From contig NZ_CP133888.1 in NCBI RefSeq assembly GCF_041228405.1, forward strand, positions 2,108,001 through 2,172,000: a stretch of DNA of 64,000 bases, given 5' to 3'. Below, in pieces: positions 40,199-48,614 of this stretch; positions within the stretch are counted from its first letter, which is position 1; each line of letters begins with the position of its first letter. The translations under genes and the position numbers were made by a program. The DNA is from Salinilacustrithrix flava. Its GTDB lineage: Bacteria; Actinomycetota; Acidimicrobiia; Acidimicrobiales; Salinilacustritrichaceae. The notes under the pieces were generated by a model. The model did not search any database, was not told the origin of the DNA, and saw only the letters and a list, made by a program, of their open reading frames with translations.

Positions 40199-42478
40199 AT
40201 GGTGACGCCGCCCCCCGAGCACGATCCCAGCCCGGCGGACGACGTCGCGGCCATCGAGGTCGGTGCGCCGGAGTCGACGGCCGCGGGCATCGCCGGTGTC
40301 CGACACGGCCTCGATCCGGTCCGCCACCAGGTGGGCATCCGACGCGGCGTGCGCATCCTGCGGGACCTCAACCAGCCCGGCGGCATCGACTGCCCCGGCT
40401 GCGCCTGGCCGGACCCCGACCACGCGTCCCACGCCGAGTTCTGCGAGAACGGCGCCAAGGCCGTGGCCGAGGAGGCGACCCGCCGTCGGGTCGACCCCAC
40501 CTTCTTCGAGCGCCACCCGATCGCCGAGCTGGCCGAGCGCAGCGACTGGTGGCTCGGCCAGCAGGGCCGCATCACCGCGCCGGTGCACCGGCCCCCCGCG
40601 GCCACGCACTACCAGCCGATCAGCTGGGACGCGGCGTTCGCCGTCATCGCCCGCCACCTCCAGGCCACCACGCCGGACCGCTCCGTGTTCTACACATCGG
40701 GCCGGACGAGCAACGAGGCCGCGTTCCTCTACCAGCTCTTCGCCCGTGACCTCGGTACGAACAACCTGCCCGACTGCTCGAACATGTGCCACGAGTCCTC
40801 GGGCAGCGCGCTGACGCCGACCATCGGCATCGGCAAGGGAACGGTCCGCCTCCAGGACTTCGACGACGCCGACGTCATCCTCATCGTCGGCCAGAACCCG
40901 GGTACCAACCACCCGCGCATGCTCTCCTCGCTCGAGCGGGCCAAGGAGCGGGGCGCCACCATCGTGGCGATCAACCCGATGCCCGAGGCCGGCCTGCTCG
41001 GGTTCAAGAACCCCCAGAAGGTGCGGGGCATCCTCGGGTCCGGCACCGGTCTCGCCGACCACCACCTGGCGATCCGGGTCGGCGGCGACCTCGCCCTGTT
41101 CCAGCTCGTGAACGCCGCACTGGTCGCGCGGGGCGCGCTCGACGGGGACTTCGTGGACGTTCGCGTGGACGGCCTCGATGCGCTGTCGTCGGCGCTCGCC
41201 GACCTCGACCACGCCACCCGGCTCGAGGCCACCGGCCTGGACCAGGTCGACGTCGACCTGCTCGTGGACCTCCTCGGCGGCACCCAGCGCTTCATCACCT
41301 GCTGGGCCATGGGCCTCACCCAGCACAAGGGGTCGGTGCCGACGATCCGGGAGATCGTGAACACCCACCTGCTGCGCGGTGCCATCGGACTCCCCGGCGC
41401 CGGGCTCTGCCCCGTGCGCGGGCACAGCAACGTGCAGGGCGACCGCACCATGGGCATCTGGGAGAAGCCCCCGGCCCCGTTCCTCGATGCGCTGGCCGGC
41501 GAGTTCGGCTTCGACCCGCCGCGCGAGCACGGCCTCGACACGGTGGATGCCATCCGGGCGATGGCCCGGGGTGACGTCGACGTGTTCGTCGGCATGGGCG
41601 GCAACTTCGTGTCCGCTGCCCCCGACACGGAGCGGACCGCCGCCGGCTTGGCGTCGTGCGGCCTCACGGTGCAGGTGTCGACCAAGCTGAACAAGAGCCA
41701 CGTCCTGTGCGGCGAGGAGGCGCTGATCCTGCCCTGCCTCGGGCGCACCGAGATCGACCGCACCGGCGGCCTCGTGCAGTCGGTGACGGTGGAGGACTCG
41801 ATGGGCGAGGTCCACGCCACGCAGGGGTCGGTGGAGCCGGTGTCGGAGCACCTGCGCAGCGAGGTGGACATCGTGTGCGCCATGGCCGAGGCCACGCTGC
41901 CCGGGTCGACGATCCCGTGGTCGTCGTTCGCCGGCGACTACGCCCGCATCCGGACCCGGATCAGCCGGGTGGTGCCGGGCTTCGAGCGCTTCGAGGAGCG
42001 CATCGCCGGCGGCGCCCGGTTCGCGCTGCCGAACCGGCCCCGGGACGAGCGCGCCTTCGCCACCGCGTCCGGCCGGGCCCAGCTCACCGTCAACGAGTTC
42101 GAGCCGATCCGGATCCCCGAGGGGCGGCTGCTGCTGCAGACCGTCCGTTCCCACGACCAGTTCAACACCACGATCTACGGCCTCGACGACCGCTACCGCG
42201 GCATCACCGGCGGCCGGCGGGTCGTGTTCTGCAACGTCGAGGATCTGGCGGACCTCGACCTCGCCGACGGTGACGTGGTCGACCTCGTCAGCGAGTGGCC
42301 CGGCGACGACGACCGACGGGCGCCCTCGTTCCGGGTCGTCGAGTACCCGATCGCCCGGCGGACGGCGGCCGCCTACTTCCCCGAGGCCAACGTGCTGGTG
42401 CCGGTGGACTCGGTGGCCACCACCTCCAACACGCCGACCTCGAAGTCGATCATCGTCCGCCTCGAGCGGACGAGCTAG
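40199..42478 (+). CDS. FdhF/YdeP-family molybdopterin oxidoreductase
   Basis: 759 residues. The N-terminus has IDCPGCAWPDPDH (Cys65, Cys68), the YdeP-type hallmark, and Cys82. Molybdopterin domains follow (VFYTSGRTSNEAAFLYQLFARDLGTNNLPDCSNMCHESSG), where the Cys of NMCHESSG aligns by eye with the Mo-ligating Sec/Cys of formate dehydrogenase H. The C-terminal molydopterin-binding barrel (~620-755) has TVRSHDQFNTTIYG. YdeP-like proteins are formate-dehydrogenase relatives with unsettled function, linked to acid resistance in Escherichia coli. No electron-transfer subunit or cofactor genes are nearby. The stop codon shares CTAG with the convergent gene. Confidence 0.85.
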   Translation: MVTPPPEHDPSPADDVAAIEVGAPESTAAGIAGVRHGLDPVRHQVGIRRGVRILRDLNQPGGIDCPGCAWPDPDHASHAEFCENGAKAVAEEATRRRVDPTFFERHPIAELAERSDWWLGQQGRITAPVHRPPAATHYQPISWDAAFAVIARHLQATTPDRSVFYTSGRTSNEAAFLYQLFARDLGTNNLPDCSNMCHESSGSALTPTIGIGKGTVRLQDFDDADVILIVGQNPGTNHPRMLSSLERAKERGATIVAINPMPEAGLLGFKNPQKVRGILGSGTGLADHHLAIRVGGDLALFQLVNAALVARGALDGDFVDVRVDGLDALSSALADLDHATRLEATGLDQVDVDLLVDLLGGTQRFITCWAMGLTQHKGSVPTIREIVNTHLLRGAIGLPGAGLCPVRGHSNVQGDRTMGIWEKPPAPFLDALAGEFGFDPPREHGLDTVDAIRAMARGDVDVFVGMGGNFVSAAPDTERTAAGLASCGLTVQVSTKLNKSHVLCGEEALILPCLGRTEIDRTGGLVQSVTVEDSMGEVHATQGSVEPVSEHLRSEVDIVCAMAEATLPGSTIPWSSFAGDYARIRTRISRVVPGFERFEERIAGGARFALPNRPRDERAFATASGRAQLTVNEFEPIRIPEGRLLLQTVRSHDQFNTTIYGLDDRYRGITGGRRVVFCNVEDLADLDLADGDVVDLVSEWPGDDDRRAPSFRVVEYPIARRTAAAYFPEANVLVPVDSVATTSNTPTSKSIIVRLERTS

Positions 42479-43521
42479 TCCAGGAGGGCGGCGCCGGCGG
42501 CCTGCACGGTCTGCCAGGGGCCGCCGATGAGGAGGGTGTCCACGATGGAGTCCTCCCAGCGCTGCACGCGGTCGCGCACGCGGTCGGCGGAGCCGACGAG
42601 GCAGATGTCGTCGACCATCTCGGCAGGCACCGTGGCGATGGCCTCGTCCTTGTGGCCGGACAGGTACAGCTCCTGGATCTTCTCGCAGGTCCCCTCGTAG
42701 CGGCCCTCGTTCATCCGGGCGAACACGTCGTAGTGGTAGTTCTCGCCCTTGGCGCCCATGCCGCCGATGTACAGGGCGAGGTTGGGGCGCATGAGGTCGA
42801 TGGCGGCGTCGAGGTCGTCGAGCACGAGGGTGGGCACGGTGGCGGCCACGCCGAAGTCGTCCCAGCTCTTGCCGGGCACGCGGTCCATGCCCTTCTGGAT
42901 CTGGGCCTCGTACCAGGGCGACTCGTCCGGGCTCATCCACAGCGGCAGCCACCCGTCGGCCATCTCGCCGGCGAGGGCCAGGTTCTTCGGCCCCTCGGCC
43001 GCCAGGTACACCGGGATCGGCGTGGGGTGCGGGTGGGTGATGGAGCGCAGCGCCTTGCCCTTGCCGACCGAGCCCTCGGCGTCGGACGGGTAGGGGAGGG
43101 GGTAGTGCGGGCCCTCGCTCGTGACCGGCTCGCCCCGCTCCCAGACCTGCTTGAGGATGGAGACGTACTCACGGGTGCGGGCCAGGGGCTTGGCGAAGGG
43201 CTGGCCGTACCAGCCCTCGACGACCTGCGGACCGCTCACGCCGAGGCCGCAGATGACCCGTCCGTCGGAGAGGTGCTGCAGCGTCTGCATCGCCATGGCC
43301 GTGGCGGCCGGCGTGCGCGCGCTGATCTGGGTGATGCTCTGGCCGAGCTTCATCGTCGTGGTCCGCGACCCGTACCAGGCCAGCGGGGTGAGGGCGTCGG
43401 ACCCCCATGCCTCCGCGGTCCACATCGAGTCGAAGCCCATCGACTCGGCGGCGAGCACGTTGTCGAGGGTGTCCGGGTTGGGGCCGCGACCCCAGTAGCC
43501 GAGGGAGAGTCCGAGCTTCAT
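42475..43521 (-). CDS. LLM class (probably F420-dependent) oxidoreductase
   Basis: 348 residues of the luciferase-like TIM barrel: KLGLSLGYWGRGPNPD at the N-terminus, SITQISARTPAATAMAMQTLQHLSDGRVICGLGVSGPQVVEGWYG in the middle. The SARTPAATAMAMQTL pattern resembles actinobacterial F420-dependent enzymes. Substrate unknown. TAAGGT lies 6 nt before the ATG, a clear leaderless signal. Its stop overlaps that of the molybdoenzyme gene in the 4-bp palindrome CTAG. Confidence 0.82.
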   Translation of the reverse strand: MKLGLSLGYWGRGPNPDTLDNVLAAESMGFDSMWTAEAWGSDALTPLAWYGSRTTTMKLGQSITQISARTPAATAMAMQTLQHLSDGRVICGLGVSGPQVVEGWYGQPFAKPLARTREYVSILKQVWERGEPVTSEGPHYPLPYPSDAEGSVGKGKALRSITHPHPTPIPVYLAAEGPKNLALAGEMADGWLPLWMSPDESPWYEAQIQKGMDRVPGKSWDDFGVAATVPTLVLDDLDAAIDLMRPNLALYIGGMGAKGENYHYDVFARMNEGRYEGTCEKIQELYLSGHKDEAIATVPAEMVDDICLVGSADRVRDRVQRWEDSIVDTLLIGGPWQTVQAAGAALLD

Positions 43522-43549
43522 GCGGCGACCTTATGCCCTCGCCGGCGGC

Positions 43550-45235
43550 CTACTCGTCGGGGTCGTAGTCGAGGGCGCCGGTCATCGTGAGGGCGGTGAC
43601 GACGCCGATGGCCACGTCGTCGGCATCGACCACGGCGATGACGGCGCTGTCGAGCTCACCCATGATCCGCGCCGCCTCCACGGCCGGCACGTCCACCCGC
43701 ACCGCCGGTACGTCGTGCATGGCCTGGCCGACGGTGGCATCGGGGCCGATCTCGAACAGCGCCATGGCCATGTCGCGCAGCATCAGCAGGCCCCGGTAGC
43801 GGTCATCGCACACCGGGAGCGCCTGGGCCGGCGGGGCATCGCCGTAGGTGTCGATGACGTCGGTGACCAGCTGGTCGGGGTGCAGGATCGGCACGTCGAT
43901 CACGACGTTGCGCACCGGCAGGCGCAGGCGCCGCTCGAGCATCCCCTCCCGCTCGGTGACCTGGTACGACGCCACGCTCTTCTCGCCCATGACGGCCTGC
44001 GACACGGCGGTGGCGACCAGGGCGGGGATCACGAACTGGGCCTGGCCGGTGGTCTCGGCCACGAACATGACGGCGGCGAGGGGCGTGCGGTAGCCGGCGC
44101 CCAGGACGGCGGCGAGGCCGATGACGGGGTAGAGGCCCGGCGCCGCGTCGGTGAACAGCGACTCCACGAGCCGGCCGAGCAGCAGTCCCTGGACCACGAG
44201 GGGGATGAACACCCCGCCGACACCCCCCGCACCCAGGGCGGCCGACGTCGCCAGGGCCCGGAGGGCGAACGCGGCCACGATGACCCAGAGCCCGATCGTG
44301 GGGTCGACGGCGATCTCCGCCACCATCTCCACACCCGGTCCGAGCGTGAAGCTGGTGCCGATCAGCGCTCGGGCCGCGACGAGGGTCAGCCCGCTGACGG
44401 CCGCGCCGGCGGCCAGGCGGACGACGGGCGAGACGCGCTCGGACAGGCCCTTCGCCGCGCCCCACAGCCCAGCCAGCCCGCGGGCGGTGATGCCGGCGCA
44501 CAGGCCGAGCAGGATCGCCCCGAAGACCTCGTCGCGCAGGCGCACCTCGCCCCGGGGCACCGGCAGGTACGAGTGCACGCCGAAGATCGACACGAAGGTG
44601 AGGTACGAGGTGGCGGCGGCGATGAGGGCCGGGATGAGGGCGCGCCGGGCGACGTCGCGCTGGAAGGGCGTCTCGAGGGCGAACAGCACGCCGGTGGCCG
44701 GCGCCTGGAAGATGGCGGCCACGCCGGCAGCCGCGCCGGCTGACGTCAGGGCCCGGTGGCCGCGGGGTCCGAGCACTGACGTGAGCCGCAGGCCGAGGCG
44801 CTGCCCGATGCTGGCGCCGGCGTAGACCGAGGGACCCTCGGCGCCGAGTGCGCCCCCGCCGCCCAGGGTGGCGACGGCCCCGAGGAGCTTGGGCACCAGC
44901 TGGCGCGGCCGGAGGTCGTCGCCGTCGTGGTACACCCGCACGTAGTCGTCCGACGTGGCCGGGGTCGTGCGTCCCCGCAGCACCACGAAGGTGACGGCGA
45001 GGCCGAGGCCGGGCGCGAGGGCCTGGAACCACAGGGGGGCCTCGAGCAGCTCGTGGAGCACCACGTCGAGCGCGATCCACTGGATGCCCGCCACGACGAG
45101 GCCGACGACCATGCCGACGACGGCGTAGACGCCGAAGCGCAGCGTCGCCCTCGGCGCCTCGGTGGCCTCCTCGGTCTTCGCCCGGATCCGGTCGAACCGG
45201 GCGCGCATCGGTTCAGTCGGTCGCTCGGCGGGCAC
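43550..45235 (-). CDS. ClC-family chloride channel/antiporter with CBS domains
   Basis: 561 residues. Membrane part (~30-425) holds the selectivity and gating motifs GAEGPSVYAG (gating Glu retained), GVAAIFQAPATGVLFALE and GGVFIPLVVQG. The C-terminus (~430-560) has two CBS motifs (VTDVIDTYGDAPPAQALPVCDD and ATVGQAMHDVPAVRVD) that usually bind adenosine nucleotides. It moves chloride, perhaps with protons, across the inner membrane. The GTG start follows TAGATT by 6 nt; ATG at 45208 is a later option. Divergent from an LLM oxidoreductase gene. Confidence 0.88.
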   Translation of the reverse strand: MPAERPTEPMRARFDRIRAKTEEATEAPRATLRFGVYAVVGMVVGLVVAGIQWIALDVVLHELLEAPLWFQALAPGLGLAVTFVVLRGRTTPATSDDYVRVYHDGDDLRPRQLVPKLLGAVATLGGGGALGAEGPSVYAGASIGQRLGLRLTSVLGPRGHRALTSAGAAAGVAAIFQAPATGVLFALETPFQRDVARRALIPALIAAATSYLTFVSIFGVHSYLPVPRGEVRLRDEVFGAILLGLCAGITARGLAGLWGAAKGLSERVSPVVRLAAGAAVSGLTLVAARALIGTSFTLGPGVEMVAEIAVDPTIGLWVIVAAFALRALATSAALGAGGVGGVFIPLVVQGLLLGRLVESLFTDAAPGLYPVIGLAAVLGAGYRTPLAAVMFVAETTGQAQFVIPALVATAVSQAVMGEKSVASYQVTEREGMLERRLRLPVRNVVIDVPILHPDQLVTDVIDTYGDAPPAQALPVCDDRYRGLLMLRDMAMALFEIGPDATVGQAMHDVPAVRVDVPAVEAARIMGELDSAVIAVVDADDVAIGVVTALTMTGALDYDPDE

Positions 45236-45296
45236 AGGCGGAATCTACGGTGACGGGTCCGACCCCGCCGACCCTCGGCCCGACGACGGAGCGCAC

Positions 45297-46346
45297 ATGA
45301 CCGCCGCCAACGTCCAACCCCACCCCGAGCTGGGGTTCTACGCCCTGGCCGGCCAGCCCGACTCGAGCCGCGACCTCATCGACGAGGTGCGCGACGCCGA
45401 GGCGCTCGGGCTGGGCACTGCGTTCATCTCCGAGCGCTACGACCTCAAGGAGGCCGCGACGCTCTGCGGGGCGGCTGGGGCCGTGAGCGAGCGGATCCAC
45501 ATCCAGACCGCGACCACGAACCACAACACGCGGCACCCCATGGTCACGGCCGGCATCGCCCGGACGATGCAGGACCTCACCGGCGGGCGCTTCGTGCTCG
45601 GCATCGGGCGGGGCATCCCGGCCATGCAGGACGCGTTCGGGATGTCGCGGATCACGACGGCGCAGATGGAGGACTTCGCCGGCATCATGCGCCGGCTGTT
45701 CCGGGGCGAGGTGGTGGTCGGCCACGACGGCCCGGCCGGCTCCTGGCCGGTGCTGCACCTGAACCGGGCGCTCGACGAGCACCTGCCGATGGGTCTCGTG
45801 GCCTTCGGGCCCGAGTCGCTGAAGCTCGGCGGTCGCTGCTTCGACGAGGTCGTGCTGCACACGTTCTTCACCGACGAGACGACCGAGCGAGCCGTCCGGA
45901 CGGTCAAGGAGGCGGCCGAGCAGTCCGGACGCGACCCCGACGACGTCGTCGTGTGGTCGTGCTTCGCCACGATCGGCGACCACCTCCCCGAGGAGCTGCG
46001 CCTGAAGAAGTCGGTCGGCCGCCTGGCCACCTACCTGCAGGGCTACGGCGACCTGATGATCCGCACCAACGGGTGGGACCCGGCCGTGCTGGAGCGGTTC
46101 CGGGCCGACCCGGTCGTCACCGGCATCGGCGGCCCGATCGACGGGGTCGCCACCACCGAGCAGCTCGAGCACATCGCCACCCTGCTGCCCGACGAGTGGC
46201 TCGCCCCGAGCGCCACCGGCACGCCGGAGCAGTGCGCGACGGCGGTGCGAGGCCAGCTCGCCCTCGGCTGCGACGCCGTCATCCTCCACGGCGCCACCCC
46301 CACCCAGCTCCAGCCCGTCATCGAGGCCTACCGCGCTCAGGGGTGA
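45297..46346 (+). CDS. LLM class F420-dependent oxidoreductase (TIGR03857-like)
   Basis: 349 residues. The N-terminal LGFYALAGQPDSSRDLIDEVRDAEALGLGTAFISERYDLKEAATLCGA is typical of the TIGR03857 F420-type clade, and LTGGRFVLGIGRGIPAMQDAFG supplies the phosphate-binding region. Related actinobacterial enzymes act with F420H2 on unknown substrates. A TACGGT -10-like element lies at 45246-45251 and ACGGAG stands before the ATG. The 3' end overlaps the convergent LigD-polymerase gene by 10 bp. Confidence 0.82.
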   Translation: MTAANVQPHPELGFYALAGQPDSSRDLIDEVRDAEALGLGTAFISERYDLKEAATLCGAAGAVSERIHIQTATTNHNTRHPMVTAGIARTMQDLTGGRFVLGIGRGIPAMQDAFGMSRITTAQMEDFAGIMRRLFRGEVVVGHDGPAGSWPVLHLNRALDEHLPMGLVAFGPESLKLGGRCFDEVVLHTFFTDETTERAVRTVKEAAEQSGRDPDDVVVWSCFATIGDHLPEELRLKKSVGRLATYLQGYGDLMIRTNGWDPAVLERFRADPVVTGIGGPIDGVATTEQLEHIATLLPDEWLAPSATGTPEQCATAVRGQLALGCDAVILHGATPTQLQPVIEAYRAQG

Positions 46347-47236
46347 ACGCGCTGCACCCGCTCGGCGATGTCGGCGGCGGGGAGGCGGGCGGCGTCGAAG
46401 CCCTCCCACGGGTCGCTGGCCAGCGCCCCGAGGCGCCGGAACAGCGAGGCGAGCGGCGTGCTCTGGGGGTGCCAGCTGCTGTCGACCTCGTCCCAGCGCA
46501 GGGGCACGGCCACCGGGGCGCCGGGCTTCGGACGCAGCGTGTAGGGCGCCACGGCGTGCTGGGCCGGAGCGTTGCGGAGCACGTCGACGAAGAGCCGGTC
46601 GCCGCGGTCGTCCTTGGCGAACTCGACCGTGAGCAGGTCGGGGTGGCGCTCGGCCAGGACGACGGCGAGGTGGTTCGACAGGGCCCGCACCGCGTCGAAG
46701 CGGGCATCGCCCCGCAGGGGCAGGTGCACGTGGATGCCGCGCGAGCCGCTGGTCTTCACGAACCCGGTGACGTCGAGGTCATCGAGCAGGGCCCGCACCG
46801 CGGCCGTCGCCTCCACCACCTGGGCCGGGTCGTCGATGGAGGGGTCGAGGTCGATCAGCAGCTCGGCGGGGACGTCGGGCGCCGAGGTGGTGCCGCCGAG
46901 GACGTGGATCGAGATGGTGCCCTGGTTCACCACGTACTGCAGCGCCTCGACCGAGTCGATGACGACGTGGCGGACGGTGCCGCCACGCTTGGGCAGCTCC
47001 ACGGTGGGGATCCAGTCGGGGAAGTGCTTCGGGACGTGCTTCTGGTACCAGCCCTCGCTGTCCGTGCCGTCGGGGAAGCGCTGCAGCACGGCGGGGCGGT
47101 CGGCGATGTACGGGAGCATCCGGTCGGCGATGCGGGTGGCGTAGTCGAACACGTCGGCCTTGGTGACCGCCGCGTGCCCGTCCGCGGCGGGGATCAGGAC
47201 CTTGTCGGGCTTGCTCAGCGTGACCACGGCGTCCAC
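46337..47236 (-). CDS. Stand-alone LigD-type NHEJ polymerase (primase-like)
   Basis: 299 residues. It contains only the archaeo-eukaryotic primase-type polymerase: Asp129 and Asp131 (LLIDLDPS) and Asp218 (LFVDVLRN) form the metal site, with KTSGSRGIHVHLPL and VAPYTLRPKPGAPV as the nucleotide and template contacts. It adds or copies nucleotides at DNA ends. This is a second LigD polymerase, 24 kb from the PE-POL protein, again without Ku or ligase adjacent. GTG 47236 has TACCCT 7 nt upstream; GTG 47239 is equally possible. Confidence 0.85.
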   Translation of the reverse strand: MDAVVTLSKPDKVLIPAADGHAAVTKADVFDYATRIADRMLPYIADRPAVLQRFPDGTDSEGWYQKHVPKHFPDWIPTVELPKRGGTVRHVVIDSVEALQYVVNQGTISIHVLGGTTSAPDVPAELLIDLDPSIDDPAQVVEATAAVRALLDDLDVTGFVKTSGSRGIHVHLPLRGDARFDAVRALSNHLAVVLAERHPDLLTVEFAKDDRGDRLFVDVLRNAPAQHAVAPYTLRPKPGAPVAVPLRWDEVDSSWHPQSTPLASLFRRLGALASDPWEGFDAARLPAADIAERVQRVHP

Positions 47237-47299
47237 CACCGGGAGGGTAGGTCGCGGGGGAGGTGGTAGGTCGGGGCCGAAGCGGGTAACCGACGGTCC

Positions 47300-48598
47300 A
47301 TGCCAAAGAACGTCTTCGTACTCGGCCTGACCGAGATGCAGCTCCACGAGCTGGAGACCCTGGAGGATGCCGACCACCTCCGCTTCCACGACCTCATCGG
47401 CTACGCGCCGCTGATCGAGCCCGACGAGTTCGTCTTCGACGATCTCCTCGAGAAGGGCCGGGCCGAGCTCGACGCCTTCGACGGCACCATCGACGCGATC
47501 ATCGCCCACTGGGACTTCCCGACGAGCCTGCTGGCCCCGATCCTGGCGGCCGAGTGGGGGATCCCAGCCCCGTCGCTCACCAGCCTGCTGAAGTGCGAGC
47601 ACAAGTACTGGAGCCGGCTCGAGCAGGCCGCGTCGGTCCCCGAGCACGTTCCCGGCTTCGCCGCCTTCGACCCCTTCGCCGACGACGTCCGTGACCAGAT
47701 CGGTCTGGAGTTCCCCTTCTGGGTGAAGCCGATCAAGTCGCACTCGTCCCAGCTCGGGTTCCGCGTCGAGGACGACGACGACCTCGCGCACGCCGTCCGC
47801 GAGCTGCGAGGCGGCGTCCAGGAGGTGGGCAGCGCCTTCGACGAGGTCATGGCCATGGTCGAGCTGCCGCCCGAGATCGCCGAGCTCGGCGGCACCGCCT
47901 GCCTGGCGGAGGAGATCCTGGTCGGCCGCCAGACCGCCCCGGAGGGCAGCATGGCGCGCGGCCGGTTCGGTGTGCACGGCGTGTTCGACATGCACTACGA
48001 CGAGCGAGCCGAGAGCATCGTCGCCCTGGACTACCCGGCCAGCAAGATCCCCCGCTGGGTGCAGGACCGCATGGCCGAGGCGAGCGAGCGCTTCCTGCGC
48101 CACATCGGGTTCGACGACGGCTGCTTCAACGTCGAGTTCCTGTGGGACGAGGAACGGGACCGCCTCGGCATCATCGAGGTGAACACCCGCATCTCCCAGT
48201 CCCACAGCGACCTCTTCGCCAAGGTCGACGGCGTCTCCAACCACCAGATCGCACTCGACGTGGCCCTCGGGATGGAGCCGAGGATCCCGGACGACAAGGG
48301 GACCTACGAGGTCGCCTCGAAGTGCATCATCCTGCACCGGGAGGACGGGGTGGTCACCCGCGTGCCGAGCGAGCAGGAGCTGGCGGAGCTCGAGCGCCGG
48401 TTCCCGGAGACGGTGTTCACCATCAAGGTCGAGCCCGGCGACCGGCTCGCCGACCTGCCCCACCAGGACTCCTACAACTACGGCCTCGGCGACGTGTACC
48501 TCGGCGGCGACGACCCCGACGATCTGGAGCGCCGCTGGCAGGAGCTCAGCTCGTCGTTGCTGTTCGAGTTCGACCCGCCCCCGTCGGGCGATCGCTGA
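47300..48598 (+). CDS. ATP-grasp domain ligase-like protein
   Basis: 432 residues. N-terminal pre-grasp region (1-105), then the ATP-grasp fold: Lys143 in FWVKPIKSHSSQLG (phosphate loop), EEILVGRQ, FNVEFLWDEERDRLGIIEVNTRISQSHSD with Glu293 and Asn295 as probable Mg ligands. ATP-grasp enzymes join a carboxylate, through an acyl phosphate, to an amine or thiol. The substrate is not known; similarity is loosest to the biotin carboxylase/CarB-like group. The next gene starts 14 nt after its stop and has its own GGAGGA site, so the pair is an operon with an S15-family hydrolase, opposite in chemistry (bond making against bond breaking). Confidence 0.75.
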   Translation: MPKNVFVLGLTEMQLHELETLEDADHLRFHDLIGYAPLIEPDEFVFDDLLEKGRAELDAFDGTIDAIIAHWDFPTSLLAPILAAEWGIPAPSLTSLLKCEHKYWSRLEQAASVPEHVPGFAAFDPFADDVRDQIGLEFPFWVKPIKSHSSQLGFRVEDDDDLAHAVRELRGGVQEVGSAFDEVMAMVELPPEIAELGGTACLAEEILVGRQTAPEGSMARGRFGVHGVFDMHYDERAESIVALDYPASKIPRWVQDRMAEASERFLRHIGFDDGCFNVEFLWDEERDRLGIIEVNTRISQSHSDLFAKVDGVSNHQIALDVALGMEPRIPDDKGTYEVASKCIILHREDGVVTRVPSEQELAELERRFPETVFTIKVEPGDRLADLPHQDSYNYGLGDVYLGGDDPDDLERRWQELSSSLLFEFDPPPSGDR

Positions 48599-48614
48599 TC
48601 CGGAGGACCCACGC

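Noticed and set aside
40064..42952. A 962-codon minus-strand frame opposite the molybdoenzyme
   Set aside because: No domain content and antisense to a well-conserved enzyme.
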